From Pseudomonas tructae (GTDB taxonomy: Bacteria; Pseudomonadota; Gammaproteobacteria; Pseudomonadales; Pseudomonadaceae), in NCBI RefSeq assembly GCF_004214895.1, contig NZ_CP035952.1, positions 744,001-808,000 of the forward strand: DNA of 64,000 nt, written 5' to 3'. The notes beneath the pieces were generated by a model. That model was not told the DNA's origin and searched no databases. It was given only the letters and a program-made list of their open reading frames with translations. A program made the translations under genes and the position numbers. This document shows, in pieces, positions 8,890 to 18,500 of this stretch (its first letter is position 1; each line of letters begins with the position of its first letter).

Positions 8890-9870
8890 TTACTTGAACT
8901 GTTTGACCACTTCTTCGGTGTACAGGGTTGGCGACTCTTCAGCGGCCGACAGCACGTACTCCTGGACGGTCTTCTGCTTGGCCTGCGGGTACTTGGCCAG
9001 GTAGCTCTCGGGGAACGCCGGTGCCTGCAGGCTTGCGCCGGCCTTGATCAGCGCGGCGACGCAGTCCGGGTTGTCCATGCGGGCGGCTTCTTGCAGCGGT
9101 GTACCGACCGGGAAGGTGCCTTGCTGCTCGTGGTAGGCATCGATCGAGCTGCCTTGTTTCAGCAGCAGGGCGATGCGCTGGGCGGCTTGCGGGTCGGGCT
9201 GGCCGTTCATTTCAAAGGCGCGTTCACAGACGTGATGCAGCGGCGTCGTGCCGGTCAGGGTTACCTGATACGGATTGGCGCCGGCCGCGACCAGCAGCTT
9301 GATCACTTCCAGGTTCGAGGCGCCCGGGCCGGTCAATGGGGTAAAACCGTTCGGCCGCACGGCCTTGGCATCGGCGCCAGAAGCCAGCAGCAGTTTGATC
9401 AGTTCGGGTGAGCCCTTGCGTGCCGCAGTGTTCAGCGGTGTGGCGGAATCGCCCTGGGCCACCACGTTGACGTCGGCGCCAGCCTTGATCAGGCCCTTGA
9501 CCATGCGCAGGTCGGCCTCGGAAGCCTTGGACTGTTCGGCCTGGTTGAGGACGAACAGCAGCAGGGTTTCGCCGTTCTCCTGGATCGGGGCTTTGGCGTC
9601 GATCTTCGGCAGGAACAACTCGAACGGCGCGACGATCTTGTAGGAGGCTGCCAGGAACATCGGCTGGCCTTTGGGATCGGCACCCTGGTCGAGCAGGGCC
9701 TGGATCTTGGCCAGGCGCGCCGGCGTTTCGTCGTAATTGTATTCGCCAACTTCGTTGTAAAGCTTCTGTGAAAGTGCGGCAGCGTCAGCGAAGGCGGCAG
9801 CAGGCAGAGCGCAGGCGGCCAGGGCCAGGCCCAGGGCAGCAGTTTTGCGGGCGAAATTGATGCGCGACAT
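8890..9870 (-). CDS. Exported ankyrin-repeat protein
   Basis: 326-aa protein with a Sec signal peptide (about 28 residues, KTAALGLALAACALPAAAFA) followed by at least five ankyrin repeats. Typical repeat pieces are LLDQGADPKG, GLIKAGADVNVV, ATPLNTAARKGSPELIKLLL, LLVAAGANPYQ and PLQEAARMDNPDCVAALIKAGA. Ankyrin repeats bind proteins; no catalytic domain is visible. The ATG at 9870 has AAAGGA 8 nt ahead and is preferred to the TTG just upstream. It sits between a tonB-like gene and yqgE, genes usually adjacent in pseudomonads as I recall, so it may be a lineage-specific insertion. The periplasmic partner is unknown. Confidence 0.9.
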   Translation of the reverse strand: MSRINFARKTAALGLALAACALPAAAFADAAALSQKLYNEVGEYNYDETPARLAKIQALLDQGADPKGQPMFLAASYKIVAPFELFLPKIDAKAPIQENGETLLLFVLNQAEQSKASEADLRMVKGLIKAGADVNVVAQGDSATPLNTAARKGSPELIKLLLASGADAKAVRPNGFTPLTGPGASNLEVIKLLVAAGANPYQVTLTGTTPLHHVCERAFEMNGQPDPQAAQRIALLLKQGSSIDAYHEQQGTFPVGTPLQEAARMDNPDCVAALIKAGASLQAPAFPESYLAKYPQAKQKTVQEYVLSAAEESPTLYTEEVVKQFK

Positions 9871-9952
9871 CAACAGAATCCTTTCTTGGGGGGGATACGG
9901 GCGCGCATCATCGCAGTATGGCTATTGTTTTGCCATCAGGCGGAGCCTTAGA

Positions 9953-10858
9953 TCAGTTGCTTTGCAGCCGATCGCCGCGGGCGAAACGCCAGGTACGGAT
10001 GATCTCCAGCCGGTCGATATCGGCAAGGTCGCCGGTAAACGGCGCGAACGGAGCGGCCAGGCGCACGATGCGTTGCGCAGCCTGGTCGAGCAGGGGCTGG
10101 CCGGAGGATTCGAGCACCAGCACTTCATACAACGAGCCGTCGCGGTTGATCGACACCATCAGCCGCAAGCTGCCGTAGATCTGCTGGCGCCGGGCTTCGT
10201 CGGGGTAATTGAGGTTGCCGATGCGCTCGACCTTCTTGCGCCACTCATCCTTGTACCAGGCACCCTTGTCGCGCATGGTCGAGGCGGCATTGAGGCGGTG
10301 GATACGCGGACGCTTGGCATACAACTGCTGCTCATTGGACAGCTCGGCTTCGAGGCTGGCGATCTGGCTGGACAACTGCGAGCTGTCGAAATCCGGGGTT
10401 GCGGCCTTGGGCGTGGGCTGCGGCTTGGCTTCCTTGGGCCGGGTTTCGACTTTTTCCGGTTTTGGCGCCTTGGTTGCGACCACCGCCTTGGGTGGCGTCG
10501 GTTGCGGCTGCACCTCGGGCTTGGCGGCCGGGGGCGGGGTGACCTTGTTGATCTTGCTGTCCTGGAAAGGCGCCACTTCGGTGGTTTTCGGCACCGCTTT
10601 CTTGTCCAGGGTGCCGCTGCCTTGCTGGTTGTCCTGGGCCAGGTAGTCAGCTTTGCTTGGCGCCTTCTCGCTCTTGAAGGTAGCCAGGGTGATTTCCATG
10701 GTCCGGCGAATTTCTTCGGGCTTGGCGAAGGTGAAACCGACGCCGAGGATCAGCGCCAGGTGCAGCAGCGCCGCCAGGAACAGGGTAAAGCCCAGGCGGT
10801 CCACCGGGCGTACGCGGGGTGGAGAGAAGTCGGCAGGGATGTCAGCAAGAAGCGTCAT
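9953..10858 (-). CDS. TonB-family energy transducer
   Basis: 301-aa protein with one N-terminal membrane anchor (about residues 22-45, LGFTLFLAALLHLALILGVG), a long Pro/Lys/Ala-rich periplasmic linker (about 90-170) and a C-terminal TonB domain with YPDEARRQQIYGSLRLMV and a hydrophobic end. It lies between gshB and the pil chemosensory genes, the location of tonB3 of P. aeruginosa, which is needed for twitching motility. By context it is more likely linked to pilus function or envelope energy transfer than to siderophore uptake, and no exbB/exbD genes are nearby. Confidence 0.88.
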   Translation of the reverse strand: MTLLADIPADFSPPRVRPVDRLGFTLFLAALLHLALILGVGFTFAKPEEIRRTMEITLATFKSEKAPSKADYLAQDNQQGSGTLDKKAVPKTTEVAPFQDSKINKVTPPPAAKPEVQPQPTPPKAVVATKAPKPEKVETRPKEAKPQPTPKAATPDFDSSQLSSQIASLEAELSNEQQLYAKRPRIHRLNAASTMRDKGAWYKDEWRKKVERIGNLNYPDEARRQQIYGSLRLMVSINRDGSLYEVLVLESSGQPLLDQAAQRIVRLAAPFAPFTGDLADIDRLEIIRTWRFARGDRLQSN

Positions 10859-10967
10859 CAGGTATCCAGCAGCTGCAAAAACCGGGGGAAACCGGCAGAA
10901 CAGGAGCCCAGGTCATAAAAACGACCGGCATGATACCCCACTCTGCGCGGTTGCTCCGCGTCGGTTG

Positions 10968-11921
10968 TCAGCGCGCCTTGAGCTTGCGATCAATGGCATC
11001 CATCAACAGTACGCCAATACGGGTGCCGAAGGCGTTGTCGATTTCGCGGATGCAGGTCGGGCTGGTGACGTTGATTTCGGTCAGGTGTTCGCCGATCACA
11101 TCCAGGCCAACGAACAGCAGGCCCTTCTCGCGCAGGGTCGGGCCGACCTGCTCGGCGATCCAGCGGTCGCGATCGGTCAGTGGCCGGGCTTCGCCACGGC
11201 CACCGGCGGCCAGGTTGCCACGGGTTTCGCCAGAGGCCGGAATGCGTGCCAGGCAGTAAGGCACCGGCTCACCGTCGATCATCAGGATGCGCTTGTCGCC
11301 GTCCTTGATGGCCGGCAGATAGCCTTGCGCCATGATTTGTTGGGCGCCATTGGCGGTCAGGGTTTCGAGAATCACCGAAAGGTTCGGATCGCCCGGGCGA
11401 TGGCGGAAGATCGAGGTGCCGCCCATGCCGTCCAGGGGCTTGAGGATGGTGTCGCCTTGCTGGTTGACGAACTCGCGCAGGATATCGGCGCGGCGGCTGA
11501 CCAGGGTCGGTGGCGTGCACTGCGGGAACAGCGTGGCGAACAGTTTTTCGTTGCAGTCGCGCAGGCTTTGCGGGCGGTTGACCACCAGCACCCCGGCGGC
11601 TTCGGCCTGCTCCAGCAGGTAGGTGCTGTAGACGAACTCCATGTCGAACGGCGGATCCTTGCGCATCAGGATCACGTCCAGCTCGCTCAGGGCGCTGTCT
11701 TGTTCGGCATCGAGCTCGAACCAGCGCTCAGGGTCGGCGAAGACTTTCAGCGGGCGCATGCGCGCACGGGCTTCACCGGCGCCCTGGTAGAGGTCCTGCT
11801 GTTCCATGTAGAACAGCGACCAGCCGCGCTCCTGGGCGGCCAGCAACATGGCCAGCGAGCTGTCCTTTTTATAGGAAATGCGCGCAATGGGGTCCATGAC
11901 AATCCCGAGGCGAACGCTCAT
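10968..11921 (-). CDS. gshB: Glutathione synthetase
   Basis: 317-aa ATP-grasp ligase joining gamma-glutamylcysteine and glycine in the cytoplasm. It begins MSVRLGIVMDPIARISYKKDSS, the family N-terminus. The ATP-grasp pieces LKPLDGMGGTSIF and the C-terminal GLLFVGLDVIGEHLTEINVTSPTC with metal ligands are visible. It is the first gene of the minus-strand run toward tonB. It is divergent from pilG with a 218-bp gap. Confidence 0.97.
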   Translation of the reverse strand: MSVRLGIVMDPIARISYKKDSSLAMLLAAQERGWSLFYMEQQDLYQGAGEARARMRPLKVFADPERWFELDAEQDSALSELDVILMRKDPPFDMEFVYSTYLLEQAEAAGVLVVNRPQSLRDCNEKLFATLFPQCTPPTLVSRRADILREFVNQQGDTILKPLDGMGGTSIFRHRPGDPNLSVILETLTANGAQQIMAQGYLPAIKDGDKRILMIDGEPVPYCLARIPASGETRGNLAAGGRGEARPLTDRDRWIAEQVGPTLREKGLLFVGLDVIGEHLTEINVTSPTCIREIDNAFGTRIGVLLMDAIDRKLKAR

Positions 11922-12082
11922 GGGCTAAATCCTCTCAGCGGCAATGGGCCGCATTGGCTCGAATGAAAAGTGGCGTCAGGGTGGCGCTCGCAGCGCTGGC
12001 GGTCAAGGGGCAGAGCCTGATGGAATGCCTCTGCGGAGTGTGCTAAAAAGGCCAGACAGGTGGCCGCACGGCCCTTTTCAGT

Positions 12083-12113
12083 TTCAAGCTGCCAGCTTGT
12101 AGCTTGCCGCTCA
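12083..12113. repeat. AGCTTG-type intergenic repeat, copy 1
   Basis: TTCAAGCTGCCAGCTTGTAGCTTG resembles sequences near 35.2 and 42.0 kb (AGCTTGTAACTTGAAGCTTG-like). It sits in the gshB-pilG divergent gap, directly upstream of pilG. Small internal inverted repeats are visible; no function is assigned. Confidence 0.5.
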
Positions 12114-12139
12114 TAGCGAGTAGCGATGGTAGAGCAATT

Positions 12140-12550
12140 ATGGAACAGCCCGGCGCGGCATTGAAGGTAATGGTGATCGACGACTCCAAGACGATTCGCC
12201 GCACCGCCCAGATGTTGCTCACTGAAGCAGGATGTGAGGTCATTACGGCCATCGACGGTTTCGATGCCCTGGCCAAGATCATCGACCACCAGCCACAGGT
12301 CATCTTCGTCGACGTGCTGATGCCGCGTCTGGACGGTTACCAGACCTGCGCCCTGATCAAGCAGAACAGCAGCTTCAAGGACACGCCGGTGATACTCCTG
12401 TCGTCCCGCGATGGCTTGTTCGACAAGGCTCGCGGTCGTGTCGTTGGATCTGATCAATTTTTGACCAAGCCTTTCAGCAAGGAAGAACTGCTGGATGCAA
12501 TCCGCACCCATGTGCCCGGATTCGCCGCAGAAGAACAACACGCACCCTGA
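12140..12550 (+). CDS. pilG: Twitching-motility response regulator PilG
   Basis: 136-aa single-domain CheY-like receiver. The acidic pair is in VMVIDDSKT, the phosphoacceptor is D58 in VIFVDVLMP, and the conserved Lys is in FLTKPF. In P. aeruginosa PilG is phosphorylated by ChpA and promotes pilus extension and cAMP signalling. The start MEQPGAALKV was chosen by family alignment over an in-frame ATG 36 bp upstream. It is the first gene of pilG-pilH-pilI-pilJ-chpA-chpC. Confidence 0.96.
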   Translation: MEQPGAALKVMVIDDSKTIRRTAQMLLTEAGCEVITAIDGFDALAKIIDHQPQVIFVDVLMPRLDGYQTCALIKQNSSFKDTPVILLSSRDGLFDKARGRVVGSDQFLTKPFSKEELLDAIRTHVPGFAAEEQHAP

Positions 12551-12592
12551 CACTGCGCCTGCGCAGGCGTCTATTCCTTCATGGGGAACAGC

Positions 12593-12958
12593 ATGGCCCG
12601 AGTTTTGATCGTCGACGATTCGCCGACCGAAATGTACAAACTGACCGGTATGCTCGAAAAACACGGGCATCAGGTGCTCAAGGCCGAAAACGGCGCCGAC
12701 GGTGTGGCCCTGGCCCGGCACGAAAAACCCGATGCGGTGCTGATGGACATCGTCATGCCCGGGGTCAATGGCTTCCAGGCTACCCGCCAGCTGAGCAAAG
12801 ACCCTGAAACCGCGCATATCCCGGTGATTATCGTCACCACCAAGGATCAGGAGACCGACAAGGTCTGGGGCCAGCGCCAGGGCGCCAAGGATTACCTGAC
12901 CAAGCCGGTGGACGAAGACACCCTGATCAAGAAGCTCAACGACGTGCTCAAAGGTTGA
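12593..12958 (+). CDS. pilH: Twitching-motility response regulator PilH
   Basis: 121-aa CheY-like receiver with DD at residues 8-9, phosphoacceptor D52 (VLMDIVMPG) and Lys in YLTKPV. In P. aeruginosa it opposes PilG by drawing phosphate from ChpA and favouring retraction. The ATG at 12593 gives exactly the P. aeruginosa length. An ATG four codons upstream is possible but not conserved. It is 42 bp after pilG and 11 bp before the chosen pilI start. Confidence 0.96.
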   Translation: MARVLIVDDSPTEMYKLTGMLEKHGHQVLKAENGADGVALARHEKPDAVLMDIVMPGVNGFQATRQLSKDPETAHIPVIIVTTKDQETDKVWGQRQGAKDYLTKPVDEDTLIKKLNDVLKG

Positions 12959-12969
12959 CGACCCGGCCC

Positions 12970-13509
12970 ATGGGCGAGTCGCTGACGGCCTTCGAGCTGC
13001 TGCTGGACATCGACCGGCGCTGCCGGCTGTTGGCCGCCGACCTGCCGTTGCAGGAAACCCGCCTGCAGAGCTGGAGCGGCATCGGCTTTCGCATCGCCGA
13101 GCAGTGGTTTGTCGCGCCCATGGGCGAAGTCGCCGAGGTCCTGCATGAGCCGCGCCTGAGCCGCATCCCCGGGGTCAAACCGTGGGTCAGCGGCGTGGCC
13201 AATGTGCGTGGCCGGCTGCTGCCGGTGATGGACCTGCGTGGCTTCTTTGGCCTGGGCCTGTCGGCGCCGCGCAAGCAACGGCGGGTGCTGGTGCTTGATC
13301 ATGACGAGCTGTTCACCGGGTTGCTGGTCGATGAAGTGCTGGGCCTGCAGCATTTTCCACTGCACAGCCTCGACCTGTCGCCGCCAACCCCACTGCTCAG
13401 CGCTGCTGCGCCCTTTGTTCAAGGGCATTTTCAGCGCGAGCGCAGTTGGGCGATCTTCAGCCCCTTCGCCCTGGCCCAGGCGCCGGGTTTTCTTGATGTC
13501 GCGCTGTAA
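12970..13509 (+). CDS. pilI: CheW-like coupling protein PilI
   Basis: 179-aa CheW-domain protein that links the PilJ receptor to the ChpA kinase. The signature segment GVANVRGRLLPVMDLRGFFG is at about residues 76-95. The start MGESLTAFELLLDIDRRCR matches the family N-terminus. A TTG at 12955 overlapping the pilH stop is a possible alternative. Neither start has a well-spaced Shine-Dalgarno sequence; AAAGG lies 15 nt before the ATG. Translation may therefore depend on coupling to pilH. Confidence 0.93.
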   Translation: MGESLTAFELLLDIDRRCRLLAADLPLQETRLQSWSGIGFRIAEQWFVAPMGEVAEVLHEPRLSRIPGVKPWVSGVANVRGRLLPVMDLRGFFGLGLSAPRKQRRVLVLDHDELFTGLLVDEVLGLQHFPLHSLDLSPPTPLLSAAAPFVQGHFQRERSWAIFSPFALAQAPGFLDVAL

Positions 13510-13524
13510 AGGAATGCCTCTCCC

Positions 13525-15570
13525 GTGACCACCACCAAGACGGCTCCATCGCCCCAGGGTTCCCGCAGCAGCGCGCAGATCGCGGCGTTGTTCGTGGTGC
13601 TGATCCTGTCGATCATCCTGCTGTTCGCCAACTTCGCCTACCTCAACACCCAGGCCAACTACGACAAACAGTACATCGGCCATGCCGGTGAGCTGCGCGT
13701 GCTGTCCCAGCGCATCGCCAAGAACGCCACCGAAGCCGCTGCCGGCAAGGCCGTGGCTTTCCGCTTGCTGAGCGAGGCGCGCAACGATTTCGAGCAGCGC
13801 TGGGGCTACCTGAAAAAGGGCGATGCCAGCACCGGACTGCCCGCTGCGCCTGCGGCGGTGCGCAAGGAAATGGACGCCGTGCTGCGCGACTGGGAGAACC
13901 TGCGCAAAAACACCGATACGATTCTGGCCAGCGAGCAGACCGTGCTGTCGTTGCATCAGGTTGCCGCGACCCTGGCTGAAACCGTGCCGCAGTTGCAGAT
14001 CGAATACGAAAAGGTCGTGGAAATCCTCCTGCAGAGCGGTGCACCGGCCAGCCAGGTGGCCGTGGCTCAGCGCCAGTCGCTGCTGGCCGAACGCATTCTG
14101 GGCTCGGTCAACACCGTGCTGGCCGGCGACGACACTGCGGTGCAGGCCGCTGATGCCTTTGGCCGCGACGCCAGCCGTTTTGGCCAGGTGCTTGAAGCCA
14201 TGCTGGGTGGCAACGAATCGATCCAGGTTACCCGGGTGCAGGACCCGGACGCCCGCGCGCGGTTGGCAGAGATCGCCGAGTTGTTCCAGTTCGTCGCAGG
14301 TTCCGTGGACGAAATCCTCGAAACTTCGCCAGAGTTGTTCCGCGTCCGTGAGGCTGCCGGCAGTATCTTCGGTCTGTCGCAAACCTTGCTCGATGAAGCT
14401 TCGCGGCTGGCCACCGGCTTTGAAAACCTGGCCGGCGGGCGCACCCTGGATACGGTTGGCGGTTACGTCCTGGGCTTGCTGGCGCTGGCCTCGGTCATCC
14501 TTATCGGCCTGGTGATGGTGCGTACCACTCACCGCCAGTTGCGCGAAACTGCCGAGAAGAACGAACGCAACCAGCAGGCGATCATGCGCCTGCTCGATGA
14601 GATCGAAGACCTCGCCGATGGCGACCTGACCGTGACGGTCTCGGTGACTGAAGACTTTACCGGGGCCATCGCCGATTCGATCAATTACTCCATCGACCAG
14701 CTGCGCGATCTGGTGGCGACCATCAACCTGAGTGCCGAAGAAGTTGCCGCCGCCGTGCAGGACACCCAGAACACTGCACGTCAGTTGGCCAAGGCCTCCG
14801 AGCACCAGGCCCAACAGATCAGCGATGCCTCGGTGGCGGTCGGTGATATGGCCGAATCCATCGACCGGGTGTCCACCCACGCCTACGAGTCGGCGAAAGT
14901 GGCCGAGCGTTCGGTGGCCATCGCCAACAAGGGCAACGAAGTGGTGCACAACACCATCAATGGCATGGACAACATCCGCGAACAGATCCAGGACACCGCT
15001 AAACGGATCAAGCGCCTGGGCGAGTCGTCCCAGGAGATCGGCGATATCGTCAGCCTGATCGACGACATTGCCGATCAGACCAACATCCTCGCGCTCAATG
15101 CAGCGATCCAGGCTTCGCTGGCCGGGGAAGCCGGTCGCGGCTTTGCCGTGGTGGCCGACGAAGTACAACGCCTGGCCGAACGCTCGTCGTCGGCCACACG
15201 GCAGATCGAAGCCTTGGTGCGCACCATTCAGGCCGACACCAACGAAGCGGTGATTTCCATGGAGCAAACCACCGCTGAAGTGGTACGCGGTGCGCGCCTG
15301 GCCCAGGATGCCGGGGTGGCCCTGGCGGAAATCGAAGGCGTGTCGCAGACCCTTGCCGACCTGATCCACAGCATCTCCGATGCCGCCCAGCTGCAGACCT
15401 CTTCGGCCGGGCAGATCTCGCATACCATGTCGGTGATCCAGCAGATCACCTCGCAAACCTCGGCTGGCTCAACTGCTACCGCCGAGAGCATCGGCAACCT
15501 GGCGCGCATGGCCAGTGAAATGCGCCGCTCGGTGTCCGGCTTTACCCTACCACCGGCGCCGCCGCGTTGA
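13525..15570 (+). CDS. pilJ: Methyl-accepting chemotaxis protein PilJ
   Basis: 681-aa membrane receptor of the pilus chemosensory system. Order: cytoplasmic N-terminus, transmembrane helix about 20-40, long periplasmic helical region (PilJ sensor), second transmembrane helix about 315-335, HAMP, then the coiled-coil signalling domain with the hairpin tip [20 protein letters not shown] near residue 515-535. The start is GTG at 13525. The length equals P. aeruginosa PilJ within one residue. In P. aeruginosa it binds the major pilin and reports surface contact. No methyltransferase gene follows. Confidence 0.96.
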   Translation: MTTTKTAPSPQGSRSSAQIAALFVVLILSIILLFANFAYLNTQANYDKQYIGHAGELRVLSQRIAKNATEAAAGKAVAFRLLSEARNDFEQRWGYLKKGDASTGLPAAPAAVRKEMDAVLRDWENLRKNTDTILASEQTVLSLHQVAATLAETVPQLQIEYEKVVEILLQSGAPASQVAVAQRQSLLAERILGSVNTVLAGDDTAVQAADAFGRDASRFGQVLEAMLGGNESIQVTRVQDPDARARLAEIAELFQFVAGSVDEILETSPELFRVREAAGSIFGLSQTLLDEASRLATGFENLAGGRTLDTVGGYVLGLLALASVILIGLVMVRTTHRQLRETAEKNERNQQAIMRLLDEIEDLADGDLTVTVSVTEDFTGAIADSINYSIDQLRDLVATINLSAEEVAAAVQDTQNTARQLAKASEHQAQQISDASVAVGDMAESIDRVSTHAYESAKVAERSVAIANKGNEVVHNTINGMDNIREQIQDTAKRIKRLGESSQEIGDIVSLIDDIADQTNILALNAAIQASLAGEAGRGFAVVADEVQRLAERSSSATRQIEALVRTIQADTNEAVISMEQTTAEVVRGARLAQDAGVALAEIEGVSQTLADLIHSISDAAQLQTSSAGQISHTMSVIQQITSQTSAGSTATAESIGNLARMASEMRRSVSGFTLPPAPPR

Positions 15571-15595
15571 GGGCATCATGGTGATGGGAGCAGTT

Positions 15596-18500
15596 ATGGC
15601 TGATCGGCACGATACGGTGGCGCTGGCCTGGGTCAAAGGCTCGATTGCCGACTGCCTGGGGCAAGCACGCCAGACCCTTGAACACTTCGCTGCCGAGCCC
15701 GGGGACGAAGCGGTGCTCGACGGCTTCGTCGAGCATTTGCATCAAGTGCGCGGTTGCCTGCTGATGCTTGAGCTCAACGGTGCAGCGCTGCTCGCCGAGG
15801 AAATGGAGCAACTGGGTCTGGCCTTGCGCCAGGGCCGCGCCAATCAGCGCGGCGAGGCCCTGGGGGCACTGTTTCGCGGCCTGGAGCAGTTGCCGCTGTA
15901 CCTTGAGCGTCTGCGCAGTGCCCGCCGCGACTTGCCGCTGGTGGTGTTGCCGGTGCTCAATCAATTGCGTGCAGAGCGCGGCGCAGGGGCCTTGGCCCAG
16001 GACAGCCTGCTCGCCAGCAGCCCTGCCGACGCCGAACAGCTGGCCAACCTCGACCTGTACCTGGGCACCTGGCGCGACCGCCTGCAGGCCGGCCCCGATC
16101 GTGATGCCTTGCGTTCGGTCGTTGCGGCGTTGTGCGAGGACCTCAAGCGGGTCAAGGAGCGCCTCGACCAGTTCGTGCGTGGTGATCGCCAGCATCTGGA
16201 CGAGCTGGAGCCACTGCTGGCGCCGCTGCGACAGATCGCCGACACCTTGGCCGTGCTAGGCTTCGGTCAGCCACGGCGGGTGATCATCGACCAGGTGCTG
16301 GTGTTGCAAAGCCTGGCCCAGGGCCAGCGTGAACCTGCCGACGCCTTGCTGATGGATATCGCTGGGGCGCTGTTGTATGTCGAGGCGACGCTGGCAGGCA
16401 TGGTCGGGCCGCTTGAGCAGAACAGCCAGAGCCCGCTGCCCGGCACGGACCTTGCCGAAATTCGCCAGTTGGTGCTCGAAGAAGCCTACGCAGTGTTGCA
16501 GCAGGTCAAGGACCAGATCGGCGATTGCCTGGATGCCGGTTGGCAAACCCAGCGCCTGCAAGCGCTGCCAGGCTTGCTGCAGCAGATCCGTGGTGCCCTG
16601 GCGATGCTGATGCTGCCACGGGCCGCGGCGTTGATCGGGCACTGTGGTGACTATGTGCAGCAGCGGCTTTTGAGCAGTGCAGCGTTAACCGATCCGGCTG
16701 CCCTGGGGCATCTGGCCGAGGCCCTGAGTGCATGCGAATGCTACCTGCAATGGCTGATCGCCGACCCTCAGGCCAATCCCTCGCGCTTCCTTGAGGTGGC
16801 CCAGAACAGCCTCGGTATGCTCGGCTATCGGCTGGAGCCTGAACCAGTGGTGGTCCAAGCACCGCCGCTTGCGGTGCTTGAGGATCCGCCGGTTGATGAT
16901 GAGTTGCGCGAGATCTTTCTTGAAGAAGCCAACGAGTTGCTACCCCTGCTCAATGCCATGTGGACCCGCTGGCAAGCCGATGGCACCGACCGCGAAGCCT
17001 TGATCGAGCTGCGCCGTGGCCTGCATACCCTCAAGGGCAGCGGGCGCATGGTGCGCGCGCAGGTGCTGGCGGAGCTGGCCTGGGCGGCAGAGCATTTTCT
17101 CAACCGTGTGCTTGAAGGCCGGGTGGAGATTGGCCAGGCGCCGCTGGCGGCATTGCAGCAAGCGCTGGATCAGTTGCCGGTGCTACTCGGTGAGTTTGCC
17201 AGGGCCCAGGCGCTGGCCCACGCCGACATCGAACAGCTGGCCGCCCACCTGCATGCCCTGGCAATGAATGACCCGCACAGCCAGATCGAGGCCAATGAGG
17301 CCATCGACCCGCAGTTGCTGGAGATTTTCCGTAACGAAGCGCTGGGGCACCTGGACAGCCTGGAAGTCTTTTTGCGCGAGGCCGACCGGCAACTGCCATT
17401 GGCGGTCAGCGACAGCCTGCAACGTGCTTTGCACACCCTCAAAGGCAGCGCGGCGATGGCCGGTGTGCTGCCGATTGCCGAGCTGGCCGGTGGCCTGGAT
17501 TTGCTGGCCCGTGAGTTCAAGGCCCATCAACTGGCGTTCGACCTCGAAGAAATCTACCTGCTGGAAACCGCAGAGCCCTTGTTGCGGCGTGGTTTGCAGC
17601 AGCTGTTCAGCACACCGTTGGCGCCGATTGCCGGGGCCGCGACGTTGATCGCCGATATCCATCAGGTGGTCGATGCGCGCCTGCAGGCCTTACTCGATAC
17701 GCCAAGCCAGGGCTTACGGGTCAAGCGTGACCCGCAACTGATCGCCAGCTTCCTGGCCCAGGGCATGGACATCCTGCTGGATGCCGAGTCGCTGCTGTTG
17801 CGCTGGCAGGAGCATCCGGGTGAGCGCCAGGAACTCAACGCCCTGCTCGACGAATTGACTACCCTGGGGCAGAGCGCGCACCTGGCCGATTTGTGGCAAG
17901 TGGACGAACTGTGCGAAGCCCTGCTCGACCTGTATGGCGCCGTGGAGGAAAGCAGCCTGGCGGTCAGTGCGCGGTTCTTCAGCGAGGCCCAGGGCGCCCA
18001 TGAGGCGTTGATCGACATGCTCGATCAGATTGCCGCCGGCCAGGAAGTCGACCCGCGTCCCGAACGTCTGCAGGCCTTGCGTGACCTGTTGGCCGAAGGT
18101 CTGGATCCCTCAGCCATGGGGCTGGTCAGCAGCCAGGGCGGGGCAGTCACCGAACTTGCCAGTGCCACCGCTGAACTTGCGGCTCAGGCGCCTGATCCCG
18201 CCGTGCTGGAGCTGTTTCTCGACGAGGCCAATGACATCCTCGACAGTGCCGACCAGGCCCTGGCGCGCTGGTTGCTGGATGCCGACAATGCTTCGGCGTT
18301 GTCATCGTTGTCGCGCGATTTGCAAACCCTCAAGGGTGGCGCGCAGATGGCTGCTCTAGGGGCATTCGAAGTACTGGCGCAAGAGCTGGAGCTATTGTAC
18401 GAAGGCTTGGTAGATCGCCGCTTCAGCCCCGGCGCCGAGCTATTCGCCTTGCTCAAGCTTAGCCACCAGCAACTGGCGCACATGCTCGAGCAGTTGCAGC

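Noticed and set aside
12892..15456. Very long open frame (854 codons) antisense to pilI/pilJ
   Set aside because: pilI and pilJ are well conserved on the other strand; the antisense product is rich in His/Gln/Gly with no domain.
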